Assembly: GCF_002735695.1 (NCBI RefSeq)
Contig: NZ_PDZH01000035.1
Location: 1 to 38,386, forward strand
Source: Chitinimonas sp. BJB300
Lineage (GTDB): Bacteria > Pseudomonadota > Gammaproteobacteria > Burkholderiales > Chitinimonadaceae
DNA length: 38,386 nt
Direction of reading: 5' to 3'
Shown here: positions 8,807 to 17,548 of the stretch, one piece after another
Position numbering within the stretch: position 1 is the first letter of the stretch
How the letters are laid out: the number at the start of each line of letters is the position of its first letter
Program-made: the position numbers and the translations under genes
The notes under the pieces: model-generated
Database searches by the model: none
Seen by the model: the letters and a program-made list of their open reading frames with translations, nothing else
Told to the model about the DNA's origin: nothing

Positions 8807-9396
8807 TAAGAATAAATTTATTGCCTCACCGTGAGCAGAAACGAAAAGCTAGATTAGCTCGTTTTGCGGTGTTGGCGGGTATCTCTGTTGGTATTGGTAT
8901 TGCGATTGTTGCTGCAGCCTACTTGGCGCTGGCCGCCCAAATTGCTATGCAAGCGGAGCGCAATGCTTTTCTTGAGGAAGAGAATGCAAAGCTGGATAAG
9001 CAGATAGCTGAAATCGAGACGCTTAAAAAGGAGCGCCAGTTACTGCTAGATCGGAAAAAAGTCGTTGAACGTCTTCAGGCAAATCGTGGTGAAGCAGTGC
9101 AGATACTGGACCAGTTGGTGCGTCAAACACCTGAAGGTATCTATTTATCTGAAATTAAACAAACAAATAATATTATTTCATTGACGGGGTTTGCTCAATC
9201 TAGTGCACGTGTTTCAACATTGATGCGTAGCCTGAATGACTCGCCGATCTTTGAGCAGCCTAATTTGATTGATATCAAAGCAGATGCTACAACGGGACAG
9301 CGGCTTAATATGTTTAGGTTGAATGTAACGATTACCCGTGAGGCAGATGAGGATCCAGCTGCTAAGGCTAAGGCGAAGAAGGGGGCTCAGCCATGA
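8803..9396 (+). CDS. pilN: Type IV pilus assembly protein PilN
   Basis: PilN is a bitopic inner-membrane protein that pairs with PilO in the periplasm and with PilM in the cytoplasm. The 197 residues begin MIRINLLPHRE, the conserved PilM-binding INLLP motif. One membrane helix (about 22-47), a coiled-coil stretch (about 50-90) and a ferredoxin-like periplasmic domain follow. It ends in a Lys/Ala-rich tail. It overlaps pilM by 4 bp and pilO by 4 bp (ATGA), indicating translational coupling. Confidence 0.95.
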   Translation: MIRINLLPHREQKRKARLARFAVLAGISVGIGIAIVAAAYLALAAQIAMQAERNAFLEEENAKLDKQIAEIETLKKERQLLLDRKKVVERLQANRGEAVQILDQLVRQTPEGIYLSEIKQTNNIISLTGFAQSSARVSTLMRSLNDSPIFEQPNLIDIKADATTGQRLNMFRLNVTITREADEDPAAKAKAKKGAQP

Positions 9397-10034
9397 ATAT
9401 GGATGAATTGCGGAATTTAGACCCCAAGGACATCGCCAATTGGCCTGCTTCTCTACAAATAGGCGCATTGGTTGCGCTTATTGCTGCAATCGTTGCAGCA
9501 GGGTATTTCTTAATCTTGGCCGATCAGAATGAAGAGTTAGAGCAAGGGCGGAATCGCGAGGGAGAGTTGAAGCAAGCGTTCCTAGATAGAAAAGCCAAGG
9601 CGATAAACTTAGATGCCTATAGGCAGCAGCTTGCAGAAATCCAAGAGTCATTTGGTGCTCTACTTAAACAACTGCCCAGCAAAGCTGAAATGGAAACGCT
9701 TATTACTGAGATTAATCAGTCTGGTGTTGGTCGAGGGCTGCAGTTTGAACTTTTCAGGCCTGCTGTCACAGAGACGAAAACAGCGGAATTTGCGGAGCGG
9801 CCAATAGAAATTAAAATTGGCGGTGCGTACCATGACTTGGCTGCATTCGCTAGTGATGTTTCTCAATTATCTAGAATTGTGACTTTAGGAAGCATGCAAA
9901 TTGCATTGCCTACTCCTGGCGCATCGAGTGCTTTATCCATGCAGGCAGTGGCCAGTACTTACCGAGCTTTGGATGAGGAAGAGGCAGTCGATATTCGTAG
10001 GACCGAAGCCGCGGCCAAGAAGAATAAGAACTGA
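9393..10034 (+). CDS. pilO: Type IV pilus assembly protein PilO
   Basis: PilO forms a heterodimer with PilN in the inner-membrane alignment complex. The 213-residue protein has a short cytoplasmic N-terminus, one membrane helix (about 22-46), a coiled coil with NEELEQGRNREGELKQAF-type heptads (about 49-85) and a ferredoxin-like C-terminal domain. The motif GVGRGLQFELFRP near residues 112-124 is characteristic of the family. It overlaps pilN by 4 bp and lies 11 bp before pilP. Confidence 0.95.
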   Translation: MNMDELRNLDPKDIANWPASLQIGALVALIAAIVAAGYFLILADQNEELEQGRNREGELKQAFLDRKAKAINLDAYRQQLAEIQESFGALLKQLPSKAEMETLITEINQSGVGRGLQFELFRPAVTETKTAEFAERPIEIKIGGAYHDLAAFASDVSQLSRIVTLGSMQIALPTPGASSALSMQAVASTYRALDEEEAVDIRRTEAAAKKNKN

Positions 10035-10045
10035 CGGGTGCCTAT

Positions 10046-10573
10046 ATGTTCAAGTTCAAGAAAATCGTTACATTAATTCCCGTACTTTTCCTTGCAGCGT
10101 GTGCTGGCGAAGAGTTTGGTGATTTAAAAGCCTGGATGGATGAAAGTAGTGTTGGGCTTAAGGGGCATATTGAACCGCTTCCAGAAGTCAAACCTTACGA
10201 ACCGTTCATTTATGCGGCTTTTGATCTAGTTGACCCCTTTAATAAAAGCAAGATGGCTGTCGCAAGGAAGTCGGGCGGCTTACTGGCGCCAAACCTGAAT
10301 CGTCCTCGTGAGACTTTGGAGTCTTACGATCTTGAAAAGCTTCGAATGGTTGGCTCGCTTCAGCGAGGTAAGGAGATTAACGCTTTGATTAAGGCGCCAG
10401 ATGGAAATCTTTACCGAATAAAGTTGGGCGGTTATATGGGACAGAATTTTGGTATGGTTACCGCGATCTCTGAATCTGAGATTTCTTTGAAAGAGATTGT
10501 TGAAGATAGTGGTGGTGACTGGGTGGAACGCACGAGTGTCCTGGCACTGGAAGAAACGGAGCAGAAGAAATGA
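10046..10573 (+). CDS. pilP: Type IV pilus assembly lipoprotein PilP
   Basis: PilP is an inner-membrane lipoprotein whose periplasmic domain binds the PilQ secretin and connects it to PilNO. The 175 residues start with a lipoprotein signal peptide ending in LAAC (lipobox, Cys about residue 20). An extended linker and a small beta-domain follow, in which DLVDPFNKSK and KLRMVGSLQRG are typical of the family. It overlaps pilQ by 4 bp. The lipobox supports the start chosen. Confidence 0.95.
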   Translation: MFKFKKIVTLIPVLFLAACAGEEFGDLKAWMDESSVGLKGHIEPLPEVKPYEPFIYAAFDLVDPFNKSKMAVARKSGGLLAPNLNRPRETLESYDLEKLRMVGSLQRGKEINALIKAPDGNLYRIKLGGYMGQNFGMVTAISESEISLKEIVEDSGGDWVERTSVLALEETEQKK

Positions 10574-12639
10574 ATAAGCGGTCTTGGTCTGGTTGGCTGA
10601 AAAATTCTGTATTTCTGCTGCTTGCGGGTACTGTTCTTGCCGAGGAGCCGAACTCAATTAAATCTGTTGAAGTTCGTTCGGATTCCGTTGAGCGACAGGA
10701 AGTCACGCTTGTTATGCAAAGGCCTGTCAAGGTGCCGGCAAGCTTTGTCGTTAATACTCCACCACGATTAGCATTTGATTTTGTCAATACTGCTAATGAA
10801 ACAGGGAAGTCTAGTTTTCCTGTCGCCGGTGCTAATTTGAAAAGTGTAAATTTAGCAGAGTCTGGTGGGCGTACGCGCGTTGTGCTTGGTTTGGTGAAGC
10901 CGGCATCTTATGAAACGCGTGTTGAGGGTAATAGAATAGTACTCAGTTTGAGCGCTGCTGATGGGCAGATAGCCGGAAATGCGTCTACGCAATTTTCTTC
11001 TGCCCAAAATAAGAATAGAGAGTCTATCCGTGATGTGGATTTCCGGCGAGGGAAAGCCGGCGAGGGGCGTGTTTCTATTGATTTATCGAGTCCATCCGTT
11101 GGTATAGATATTAGGCAGCAAGGGAAAAACTTGGTGCTGGAGTTTGCAAAAACTAGTTTGCCTAGGCAGTTTGAGCGCCGCATGGATGTGGCCGATTTTG
11201 GCACGCCCGTGCAGAACATTGATAGTTATGCTCAAGGCGAAACTGTCAAGATGGTGATTGAACCAAAGGGAACTTGGGAATACTCTGCATACCAGACAGA
11301 TAACCGCTTTGTCGTTGAAGTGAAGAGTGTTGATGAGCAGGCGAAGAAATTGGCGCAACTGGATAAGCCAGCTTATAAGGGTGAAAAGTTATCGCTCAAT
11401 TTCCAAAATGTCGAAGTGCGTACGGTTCTTCAGGTAATTGCCGAGTTTACTGGAAAGAACATTATCACTAGCGATACGGTAGTGGGTAATGTCACCCTTC
11501 GGTTGAAAGATGTTCCCTGGGACCAAGCGTTGGATTTGATCTTGCAAAGTAAAGGTTTGGATAAGCGAGATAATGGGAATGTAACCTGGGTTGCGCCGCG
11601 TGAAGAGATTGCATCCCGTGAAAAGCTTGTGTTGGAAGCGAAGGCACAGGTTGCAGATATCGAACCACTGCGTAGCGAGTCATTTCAGTTGAACTATCTG
11701 AAGGCTGAAGATATTCGGGCGATGTTGACAACTGATAAGCAATCATTCCTCAGTAAGCGTGGGAGTGCCATTGTTGAGGCGCGTAATAATGTATTGCTTG
11801 TTAGCGATATTCCTTCGAAGCTAGATGAGATTAGAGCGCTGTTATTACGGGCAGACGTTGCTTCCAGGCAGGTAATGATTGAAGCAAGAGTAGTAATCGC
11901 TAATGATGATTTCAGTCGAGACTTAGGCGTTCGATTGAATGTGAGAGGGGACAGAACGCTTGGCAGCAAAAACCGCGTGATGTTTGGCCATACGCTTGAG
12001 GATGGTATATCAATGGCCAATAGTAATGATATTTCAGGCACCATTAATGGTAATGCCGTGAATCTTCCTTCTGCAGCGGCTAGCTCTGGCAAATTCAGCA
12101 TGACTTTGCTGAATCGCAGTGTGGGTGCTTTATTGGGACTTGAGCTGTCGGCATTAGAGGCAAGCGGTAATGGCCGTACGGTTTCGAGCCCAAGAATAGT
12201 TACCGGCGATCAACAAAAAGCGACGATCAAGCAAGGCTCGCGTTTTTACGTGACTAAAGAAAGTGCTAACGTTACAACACTAGAAGAGAAGGAAGCTATC
12301 CTTCAGTTAGATGTAACTCCGCGAATTACCCCTGATGGTCGCGTGTTTATGGAGCTAAAGATTCTTAAGGATGCGCTTGCGGCTAAGAGTACAAATGCCG
12401 CTCCTTTGGTAGATACGCGTAGTATTGAGACTAAGGTATTGGTTAACAATGGTGATACTGCGGTTATTGGCGGTATTTTTGAACTGGAAGAGATTGATAA
12501 AGGAGCTCAAATACCATTCCTTGGTGATATTCCGATTCTGGGCAATTTATTCAAGAATAAGAGTAAGTCGTCTACGAAAAAGGAACTTTTGATATTCATC
12601 ACCCCGCGTATCTTGGATGATGCATTGACCCTACGCTGA
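10570..12639 (+). CDS. pilQ: Type IV pilus secretin PilQ
   Basis: PilQ is the outer-membrane secretin through which the pilus passes. The 689-residue precursor has a signal peptide (about 1-24, cleavage near VLA-EE) and two N-terminal AMIN domains for peptidoglycan binding (about 30-125 and 150-250). N0/STN and N1 secretin domains follow (about 265-430; for example VEVRTVLQVIAEFTGKN), then the C-terminal secretin barrel with VSSPRIVTGDQQKATIKQG and the closing PILGNLFKNK and ELLIFITPRI motifs. It is complete and closes the pil operon. A terminator hairpin begins 21 bases after its stop. Confidence 0.96.
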   Translation: MNKRSWSGWLKNSVFLLLAGTVLAEEPNSIKSVEVRSDSVERQEVTLVMQRPVKVPASFVVNTPPRLAFDFVNTANETGKSSFPVAGANLKSVNLAESGGRTRVVLGLVKPASYETRVEGNRIVLSLSAADGQIAGNASTQFSSAQNKNRESIRDVDFRRGKAGEGRVSIDLSSPSVGIDIRQQGKNLVLEFAKTSLPRQFERRMDVADFGTPVQNIDSYAQGETVKMVIEPKGTWEYSAYQTDNRFVVEVKSVDEQAKKLAQLDKPAYKGEKLSLNFQNVEVRTVLQVIAEFTGKNIITSDTVVGNVTLRLKDVPWDQALDLILQSKGLDKRDNGNVTWVAPREEIASREKLVLEAKAQVADIEPLRSESFQLNYLKAEDIRAMLTTDKQSFLSKRGSAIVEARNNVLLVSDIPSKLDEIRALLLRADVASRQVMIEARVVIANDDFSRDLGVRLNVRGDRTLGSKNRVMFGHTLEDGISMANSNDISGTINGNAVNLPSAAASSGKFSMTLLNRSVGALLGLELSALEASGNGRTVSSPRIVTGDQQKATIKQGSRFYVTKESANVTTLEEKEAILQLDVTPRITPDGRVFMELKILKDALAAKSTNAAPLVDTRSIETKVLVNNGDTAVIGGIFELEEIDKGAQIPFLGDIPILGNLFKNKSKSSTKKELLIFITPRILDDALTLR

Positions 12640-12659
12640 ACAAGCTGTAATCCGCTACA

Positions 12660-13205
12660 ATGCCCGGCATGAATTTGCCGGGCAATTTTTTTCTAGTCGG
12701 CTTGATGGGCGCCGGGAAGACGACGATTGGGCGTGCTTTGGCGCGGCTGACGCATAAGGTCTTTTACGACAGCGACCACGAGATCGAATCGCGAACGGGT
12801 GTTCGCATTCCATTCATTTTCGACGTTGAAGGTGAGGCCGGATTTCGCCTGCGCGAGCTGGAAATCATCCGAGAGCTGACTTCCTTATCAGATGTTGTCC
12901 TCGCTACCGGGGGGGGCGCTGTCTTGGACCCCGAGAATCGACAGTACCTGTCGAGCAATGGCTATGTAATATATCTGAGGGCATCGCCGGATGAGTTGTA
13001 CCAGCGGACGCGCCTGGACAAGAATCGTCCCCTTCTGCAAACGGCAGATCCAAGAGCGCGTCTGCATGCGCTTTATGCTGAACGCGATCCACTGTATCGG
13101 GAGATCGCTGATTTGGTCGTTGATACTAGCCGGCAGAGTGTTAATCAGTTGGCGCTCCATATTTTGAATGATCTGCAAAGTAAACATGTTCACCGTCCCC
13201 GTTGA
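12660..13205 (+). CDS. aroK: Shikimate kinase
   Basis: AroK phosphorylates shikimate at the 3-hydroxyl using ATP, in aromatic amino-acid synthesis. The 181-residue protein has the P-loop GLMGAGKT at 14-21, the shikimate-binding DSD triplet in FYDSDHEIE, a GGGAV loop near residues 82-86, and RPLL before the lid. Two ATGs (12660 and 12669) are possible starts; the second fits the usual MNxxGNFFLVG beginning. Neither has a clear ribosome-binding site, and both lie within an intrinsic-terminator hairpin, so expression may depend on read-through and coupling. It overlaps aroB by 20 bp. The pilQ-aroK-aroB order is widespread in proteobacteria. Confidence 0.94.
   Translation: MPGMNLPGNFFLVGLMGAGKTTIGRALARLTHKVFYDSDHEIESRTGVRIPFIFDVEGEAGFRLRELEIIRELTSLSDVVLATGGGAVLDPENRQYLSSNGYVIYLRASPDELYQRTRLDKNRPLLQTADPRARLHALYAERDPLYREIADLVVDTSRQSVNQLALHILNDLQSKHVHRPR
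12661..12692 (+). terminator. Intrinsic terminator overlapping the aroK start
   Basis: A perfect 9-bp stem (TGCCCGGCA at 12661-12669 with TGCCGGGCA at 12676-12684) has a six-base loop and is followed by a run of seven T (12686-12692). It would terminate the pil transcript just after pilQ. The same bases contain both candidate aroK start codons, so it could also act as an attenuator or as a structure hiding the aroK start. Confidence 0.75.
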
Positions 13206-14253
13206 GCTTGATCATGCTCCGTATCAAATATTGATCGCCAGAGGTTTGTTGAAAGACGCAACACCCTTTCTGGAAATCCTACCCCAGCCTCGAGTCGCAA
13301 TCGTTACTAACACTACGGTTGCTGCCCTTTACCTTGAGGATTTTCAGAAGGTACTTGATTCGGCAGGTGTTGAAGCACTGCCAATCGTGTTGCCGGACGG
13401 TGAGCAATACAAAACCTGGGAAACGTTGAATCTTATTCTGGATGCGTTGCTTGAACACCGCTGCGAACGTAGGACGACGTTGATTGCACTTGGTGGTGGT
13501 GTGATCGGTGATATGACAGGATTTGCAGCTGCGATTTATCAACGTGGTATGCCGTTTATCCAAGTGCCAACCACGTTGTTGGCTCAAGTAGACTCTTCTG
13601 TAGGGGGTAAAACTGCAATCAACCACCCTCTCGGCAAGAACATGATTGGTGCGTTTTATCAGCCTCGACTGGTTCTTGCGGACTTGGATACTTTGATTAC
13701 TTTGCCAGCGAGGGAATACTCGGCGGGCCTGGCTGAAGTCATCAAATATGGTTTGATAGATGACCTGCCATTTTTGGAATGGCTTGAAACCAATATGGCT
13801 GCCTTGATGCGGCGTGATCTTGATGCTGTCGCATATGCGGTTGAAAGATCATGTCGGAATAAAGCCCGTATTGTTGCCGCCGATGAGCGTGAGGAAGGCA
13901 TCCGTGCCTTGCTGAACCTCGGGCATACCTTTGGCCACGCGATAGAGGCAGGCCTTGGCTATGGAAAATGGCTTCATGGGGAGGCAATTGCTGCAGGCAT
14001 GGTGTTGGCAGCCACTTCCTCTAACCATTTAGGCTGGCTTGATGTGGCGGATGTTGCAAGAGTGAAAGCCGTGTTGACTCAGGCTAACCTGCCTGTTGAT
14101 GCGCCTGCCTTAGGCTATGAGCGGTGGATGGCCTTAATGGCACAAGATAAAAAAGTGTTGGATGGAAAGATCCGATTTGTCTTGATGCGTCGCCTTGGTC
14201 AGTCCGAATTGGGCTATCTAACCGCTTCACAATTGCTTTCGATCCTCCCGTAG
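13186..14253 (+). CDS. aroB: 3-dehydroquinate synthase
   Basis: AroB converts DAHP to 3-dehydroquinate, the second step of the shikimate pathway, using NAD+ and a divalent metal. The 355-residue protein has the NAD-binding [13 protein letters not shown] motif (about 99-111), [18 protein letters not shown] (about 126-143), an AEVIKYG metal/substrate segment, and [12 protein letters not shown] with the metal-binding histidines. The ATG at 13186 gives MFTVPVEL, the expected N-terminus; the frame opens slightly earlier inside aroK. It overlaps aroK by 20 bp and ends at a strong terminator shared with rppH. Confidence 0.96.
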   Translation: MFTVPVELDHAPYQILIARGLLKDATPFLEILPQPRVAIVTNTTVAALYLEDFQKVLDSAGVEALPIVLPDGEQYKTWETLNLILDALLEHRCERRTTLIALGGGVIGDMTGFAAAIYQRGMPFIQVPTTLLAQVDSSVGGKTAINHPLGKNMIGAFYQPRLVLADLDTLITLPAREYSAGLAEVIKYGLIDDLPFLEWLETNMAALMRRDLDAVAYAVERSCRNKARIVAADEREEGIRALLNLGHTFGHAIEAGLGYGKWLHGEAIAAGMVLAATSSNHLGWLDVADVARVKAVLTQANLPVDAPALGYERWMALMAQDKKVLDGKIRFVLMRRLGQSELGYLTASQLLSILP

Positions 14254-14267
14254 ATCGGATGGGATAA

Positions 14268-14299
14268 AAAACGGCGTGGATTTGATTCCACGCCGTTTT
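14268..14299. terminator. Bidirectional terminator between aroB and rppH
   Basis: A perfect 13-bp stem (14268-14280 with 14287-14299) with a six-base loop is flanked by A-runs and T-runs on the two sides. It serves the convergent genes aroB and rppH and touches the rppH stop codon. Confidence 0.92.
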
Positions 14300-14818
14300 C
14301 TAATTTTGCACGTCTTGAACCCGGGCTTGAGGTCGCTGCCGAGGAACTGGGCTGAGAAAACGCGCAAGCTCTGATAGTGCATGCTCATAAACACCACGTT
14401 TGAACTCGATAACGGCTTCTAGCGGTGCCCAGTAGTCATTCCAGCGCCATGCATCGAATTCGGGATGATGTGATGCACGTAAAGACACATCACATTCACG
14501 GCCTACCAAGCGTAGCAAGAACCAAATTTGCTTTTGTCCTTTATAAGTACCGCGCCATTCCCGCCGCACCCAATGGGTGGGCACGTCATACCGTAACCAG
14601 TCGCGTGTTCGCCCCAGGATGCGGACATGCTCCGGTTTTAGCCCAGTTTCTTCCATCAATTCACGAAACATGGCTTGCTCGGGTGTTTCGCCCGACTTGA
14701 TGCCTCCTTGCGGGAATTGCCAGGAGTGTTCGCGAACACGCTTGCCCCAAAAAACCTGGTTTTTGTCGTTGCAGATAATGATGCCAACGTTGGGGCGATA
14801 ACCGTCTCGATCGAGCAT
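14300..14818 (-). CDS. rppH: RNA pyrophosphohydrolase
   Basis: RppH removes pyrophosphate from the 5' end of mRNAs and so starts RNase E-dependent decay. The 172-residue protein matches the family in having [14 protein letters not shown] at the N-terminus, a complete Nudix box beginning [11 protein letters not shown] and containing REL-MEET-G, and a YRYDVP-type segment ([10 protein letters not shown]). I chose the ATG at 14818; a GTG three codons earlier is also in frame. The gene is convergent with aroB and shares its terminator. The upstream 83 bp separate it from the methyltransferase-like gene on the same strand. Confidence 0.94.
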   Translation of the reverse strand: MLDRDGYRPNVGIIICNDKNQVFWGKRVREHSWQFPQGGIKSGETPEQAMFRELMEETGLKPEHVRILGRTRDWLRYDVPTHWVRREWRGTYKGQKQIWFLLRLVGRECDVSLRASHHPEFDAWRWNDYWAPLEAVIEFKRGVYEHALSELARFLSPVPRQRPQARVQDVQN

Positions 14819-14901
14819 GGGTATCACCGTATAAATCGTTAAATTACAGTGATTTTTTCACATTGGCTCGGTGATGGAAAGCGCGGCTGATTAGTGTTGG
14901 T

Positions 14902-15684
14902 TTAGATCACTAATCGGCGGTCGTTATGTTCGTTCATACGGGTGAGATCGGTAACGAATTCGCTGAACTCAAGGGGGAAATGCGCCTCCAGTACACTGGC
15001 ACGTTCTTTCAGGCTGCTCCAACTGGGGTTATGGCTGCTGCGCTTGAAGCAAATTGCTGTGATATTGCCGCGTTGCCGGGCCGGAAGACAGAGCACTTGG
15101 CCATCAAAAGCGCGGGAAAGCCGATCGACATACACCTGAAAGCGTGGATCGGAACCCCATAGATTGACGAGCAGGCTGCCATCGGGGGTGAGCCGATTAC
15201 GGCAATGGCCAAAGAAGTCTTCTGTTGAGAGGCTTTCGGCGATGCCCGTGGGGCCAAAGGCGTCCAGCATGATGACGTCGACGGGATTCACCATGTCTGC
15301 AATGTAGGTTGCACCATCGCCCACCACTACCTGCAGTCGTTCGTTGTCCTGTGGTAGGCAAAACATGCTGCGTGCGATATGTACCACCTGAGGCAGCAGC
15401 TCTACCGCCACAACGCAAGTGTTCGGCATGTAGTGATGCACGAACTTGGGAATTGAGCCCCCCCCTAAGCCGATCACGACCATACTTTTTGGTATGTCCC
15501 GAAACAGCAAGAAGCCAAACATGCAGCGGCTGTAACCAAGTATGAGTTCTATGGGGTCGCGTACTCGCATGGAACTTTGAATGGCCTCTGAGCCCAGGTG
15601 TAGTGAGCGGATGCCATCCTTCTCACTCACATCAACGACAGCATCATCTTGAAATGATTTGTGAACACGGCGACCGAAGCGCAT
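14902..15684 (-). CDS. Spermidine synthase-like protein
   Basis: The 260-residue protein has the Rossmann fold of spermidine synthases and related methyltransferases. It shows the glycine-rich nucleoside-binding loop MVVIGLGGGSIPKF, the acidic VVAVELLPQVV strand end, VVGDGATYIAD, and DVIMLDAFGP where spermidine synthases have the catalytic Asp motif (D-x-Y/x-D). The motif is altered (LDAFGP, with only the first Asp), so aminopropyl transfer is not assured. It overlaps ttcA by one base (TAATG), so the two are translated together. It is best described as a class I SAM-binding, SpeE-like protein of uncertain substrate. Confidence 0.8.
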   Translation of the reverse strand: MRFGRRVHKSFQDDAVVDVSEKDGIRSLHLGSEAIQSSMRVRDPIELILGYSRCMFGFLLFRDIPKSMVVIGLGGGSIPKFVHHYMPNTCVVAVELLPQVVHIARSMFCLPQDNERLQVVVGDGATYIADMVNPVDVIMLDAFGPTGIAESLSTEDFFGHCRNRLTPDGSLLVNLWGSDPRFQVYVDRLSRAFDGQVLCLPARQRGNITAICFKRSSHNPSWSSLKERASVLEAHFPLEFSEFVTDLTRMNEHNDRRLVI

Positions 15685-16631
15685 TAGTGGCAGCCTTCCG
15701 TGCGGTCACGGCTATTGAGGACATTCACGCTGGCAAATGGATGGTCGGATGCGTGTTTGGGTAGTTCTGGCGCGTCAAAAGCGGTATCGCCATCTGCATA
15801 GGGGGTGTCTTGCGTCTTTAGGCCAACAAAATCGAACTGCTTGGGATCTGCCAAATGCGACGGCACAACGTTCTGTAACGAGCGGAACATGGTCTCCAGG
15901 CGACCTGGAAAACGCTTATCCCAATCTTTCAGCATTTGGCCGACAACTTCGCGCTGAAGATTAGGCTGCGAGCCACACAGTGTGCAAGGGATGATGGGGA
16001 ACTGGCGCATGCCGGCATAGCGTTCAATGTCCTTTTCCCGGCAATAGGCCAATGGGCGGATCACCATATGCTTGCCATCATCGCTGACCAGTTTAGGTGG
16101 CATTGCTTTCAGGCGACCGCCATGGAACATATTGAGGAATAACGTTTCCAGGATGTCATCGCGATGGTGGCCGAGTGCAATCTTGGTACAGTTTAGTTCG
16201 TCAGCCACTCGGTACAATATGCCACGCCGTAAGCGAGAACAAAGACCGCAAGTGGTTTTGCCGTCTTCGATAACCCGTTTGACGATGGAGTAAGTATCTT
16301 CCTCGACGATGCGATATGCCACGCCCAGCGCCTGCAGGTATTCCGGCAGCACATGTTCGGGGAACCCGGGTTGTTTCTGGTCCAGATTTACCGCAACCAG
16401 CTGAAAGTCGATCGGGGCGCTCTTTTGTAGGCTGAGCAGGATATCCAGCATGGTATAGCTGTCTTTGCCGCCCGACATGCAAACCATGATGCGATCACCC
16501 TGTTCGATCATGCCGAAGTCGTTGATGGCATCACCCACGGCATGACGTAGGCGCTTGGCGAGCTTATCGAAGTTGTACTTCGTTTTTTGCTCGGCCGAAG
16601 CGAGCGGAGTATCGGTTACTGCGGCGTCCAT
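15684..16631 (-). CDS. ttcA: tRNA 2-thiocytidine biosynthesis protein TtcA
   Basis: TtcA is an iron-sulfur PP-loop enzyme that thiolates cytidine 32 of certain tRNAs. The 315-residue protein has the ATP-binding SGGKDS motif at 53-58, the CxxC pair at 128 and 131 in [10 protein letters not shown], and a second PCTLCG motif at 215-220 that supplies the further cluster ligand. The 20-odd N-terminal residues are poorly conserved, so the exact start could be slightly downstream. Its neighbours are the SpeE-like gene (1-base overlap) and, upstream, a palindromic repeat and a pteridine reductase. Confidence 0.95.
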   Translation of the reverse strand: MDAAVTDTPLASAEQKTKYNFDKLAKRLRHAVGDAINDFGMIEQGDRIMVCMSGGKDSYTMLDILLSLQKSAPIDFQLVAVNLDQKQPGFPEHVLPEYLQALGVAYRIVEEDTYSIVKRVIEDGKTTCGLCSRLRRGILYRVADELNCTKIALGHHRDDILETLFLNMFHGGRLKAMPPKLVSDDGKHMVIRPLAYCREKDIERYAGMRQFPIIPCTLCGSQPNLQREVVGQMLKDWDKRFPGRLETMFRSLQNVVPSHLADPKQFDFVGLKTQDTPYADGDTAFDAPELPKHASDHPFASVNVLNSRDRTEGCH

Positions 16632-16699
16632 GATGCCACTCTGAAAATCGGAAAGGGCGTGATTTTACAGGGTTTTTTGTCGAAGGCGGCAGACTCTTA

Positions 16700-16753
16700 C
16701 TTAGAACCTGTTTACGATCTTACTGCGCAGTAAGATCGTAAACAGGTTCTTAG
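16700..16753. repeat. Perfect 48-bp palindrome (MITE-like remnant)
   Basis: Positions 16703-16750 form a 48-bp palindrome without mismatch. Each half is AGAACCTGTTTACGATCT followed by TACTGC. Direct copies of CTTAG overlap its ends (16700-16704 and 16749-16753). The first 28 bases match the left end of the 149-bp element at 21340, so this looks like two joined ends with the middle lost. It supplies the TAA stop of the pteridine reductase gene and could act as a transcription barrier between it and ttcA. Confidence 0.85.
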
Positions 16754-17490
16754 AGATAGATGCTACGTCCACCATCGACATTAATGATCTGCCCGGTGAT
16801 GTAGGGGGCATCCTGTATCAGGAATAAGATGGTACGGGCCAAGTCGTCGGGCTCTCCCACCCTTTTCAATGGGATGGAACCAGTGATTCTTTGGCGGGCC
16901 AGCTCATCGAAGACCGATTCCTCATCCGGCCAGATGTTTGCGCCGGGCGCTATGGCATTTACCCGCACATCTGGTGCTAGTTCACGGGCAAGTGACCGGG
17001 TCATGGCTACCAAACCTGCTTTGGCAATGTTGTAGACCAAGTGGCCCTTCATTGGCCGTTCGGCGTGGATATCGGCAATGCTGACGATGCACCCCTGGTT
17101 TTTCTTTAATTCTGGGGCCGCTGCTTGGGCAAGAAAAAGGGGCGCTTTCAGATTGCTGCCGATTAAGTCCAGCCAGCTGTTCTCATCAATTTCCCCGACA
17201 AGGGTGGGAAAGAAGCTTGAGGCATTGTTGACGATGGCGTCGAGGCGGCCGAATTGCGATAGGGTCTGCTGCACCAAGATAGGCAGACCGGCGATATTCA
17301 GTAGGTCGGCTTGGCTGATGGCAACAGAGTTGGGGCGTTGCAGATTAAGCTCCGCCGCCAGTGAGCGGGCTTCAGCCAACGAGCTGCGATAGTGCAACAT
17401 GACATTTGCGCCAGCGCCATGAAGCTTGCGCACAATGGCGGCGCCCACCCTTTTGGCCCCGCCTGTAACCAATACTACTTTGCCCTGCAT
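16750..17490 (-). CDS. PTR1/FolM-type pteridine reductase (SDR)
   Basis: This short-chain dehydrogenase probably reduces dihydropterins or dihydrofolate with NADPH. The 246 residues show the TGxxxRxG cofactor loop (TGGAKRVG, 9-16) that separates pteridine reductases from ordinary SDRs, NNASSF (88-93), and the PTR1 catalytic set Asp140, Tyr153 and Lys157. The Asp replaces the usual SDR serine, with PTR1 spacing of 13 and 4. The C-terminus DGGRSIYL ends in a stop codon supplied by the palindromic repeat. It is divergent from the MidA-family gene with 58 bp between. Confidence 0.88.
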   Translation of the reverse strand: MQGKVVLVTGGAKRVGAAIVRKLHGAGANVMLHYRSSLAEARSLAAELNLQRPNSVAISQADLLNIAGLPILVQQTLSQFGRLDAIVNNASSFFPTLVGEIDENSWLDLIGSNLKAPLFLAQAAAPELKKNQGCIVSIADIHAERPMKGHLVYNIAKAGLVAMTRSLARELAPDVRVNAIAPGANIWPDEESVFDELARQRITGSIPLKRVGEPDDLARTILFLIQDAPYITGQIINVDGGRSIYL

Positions 17491-17548
17491 ATCGCTGCCT
17501 CGTTAAACTGGTCGGTCTGGTAAACGAATCAAAAATTGAATCTAACAC

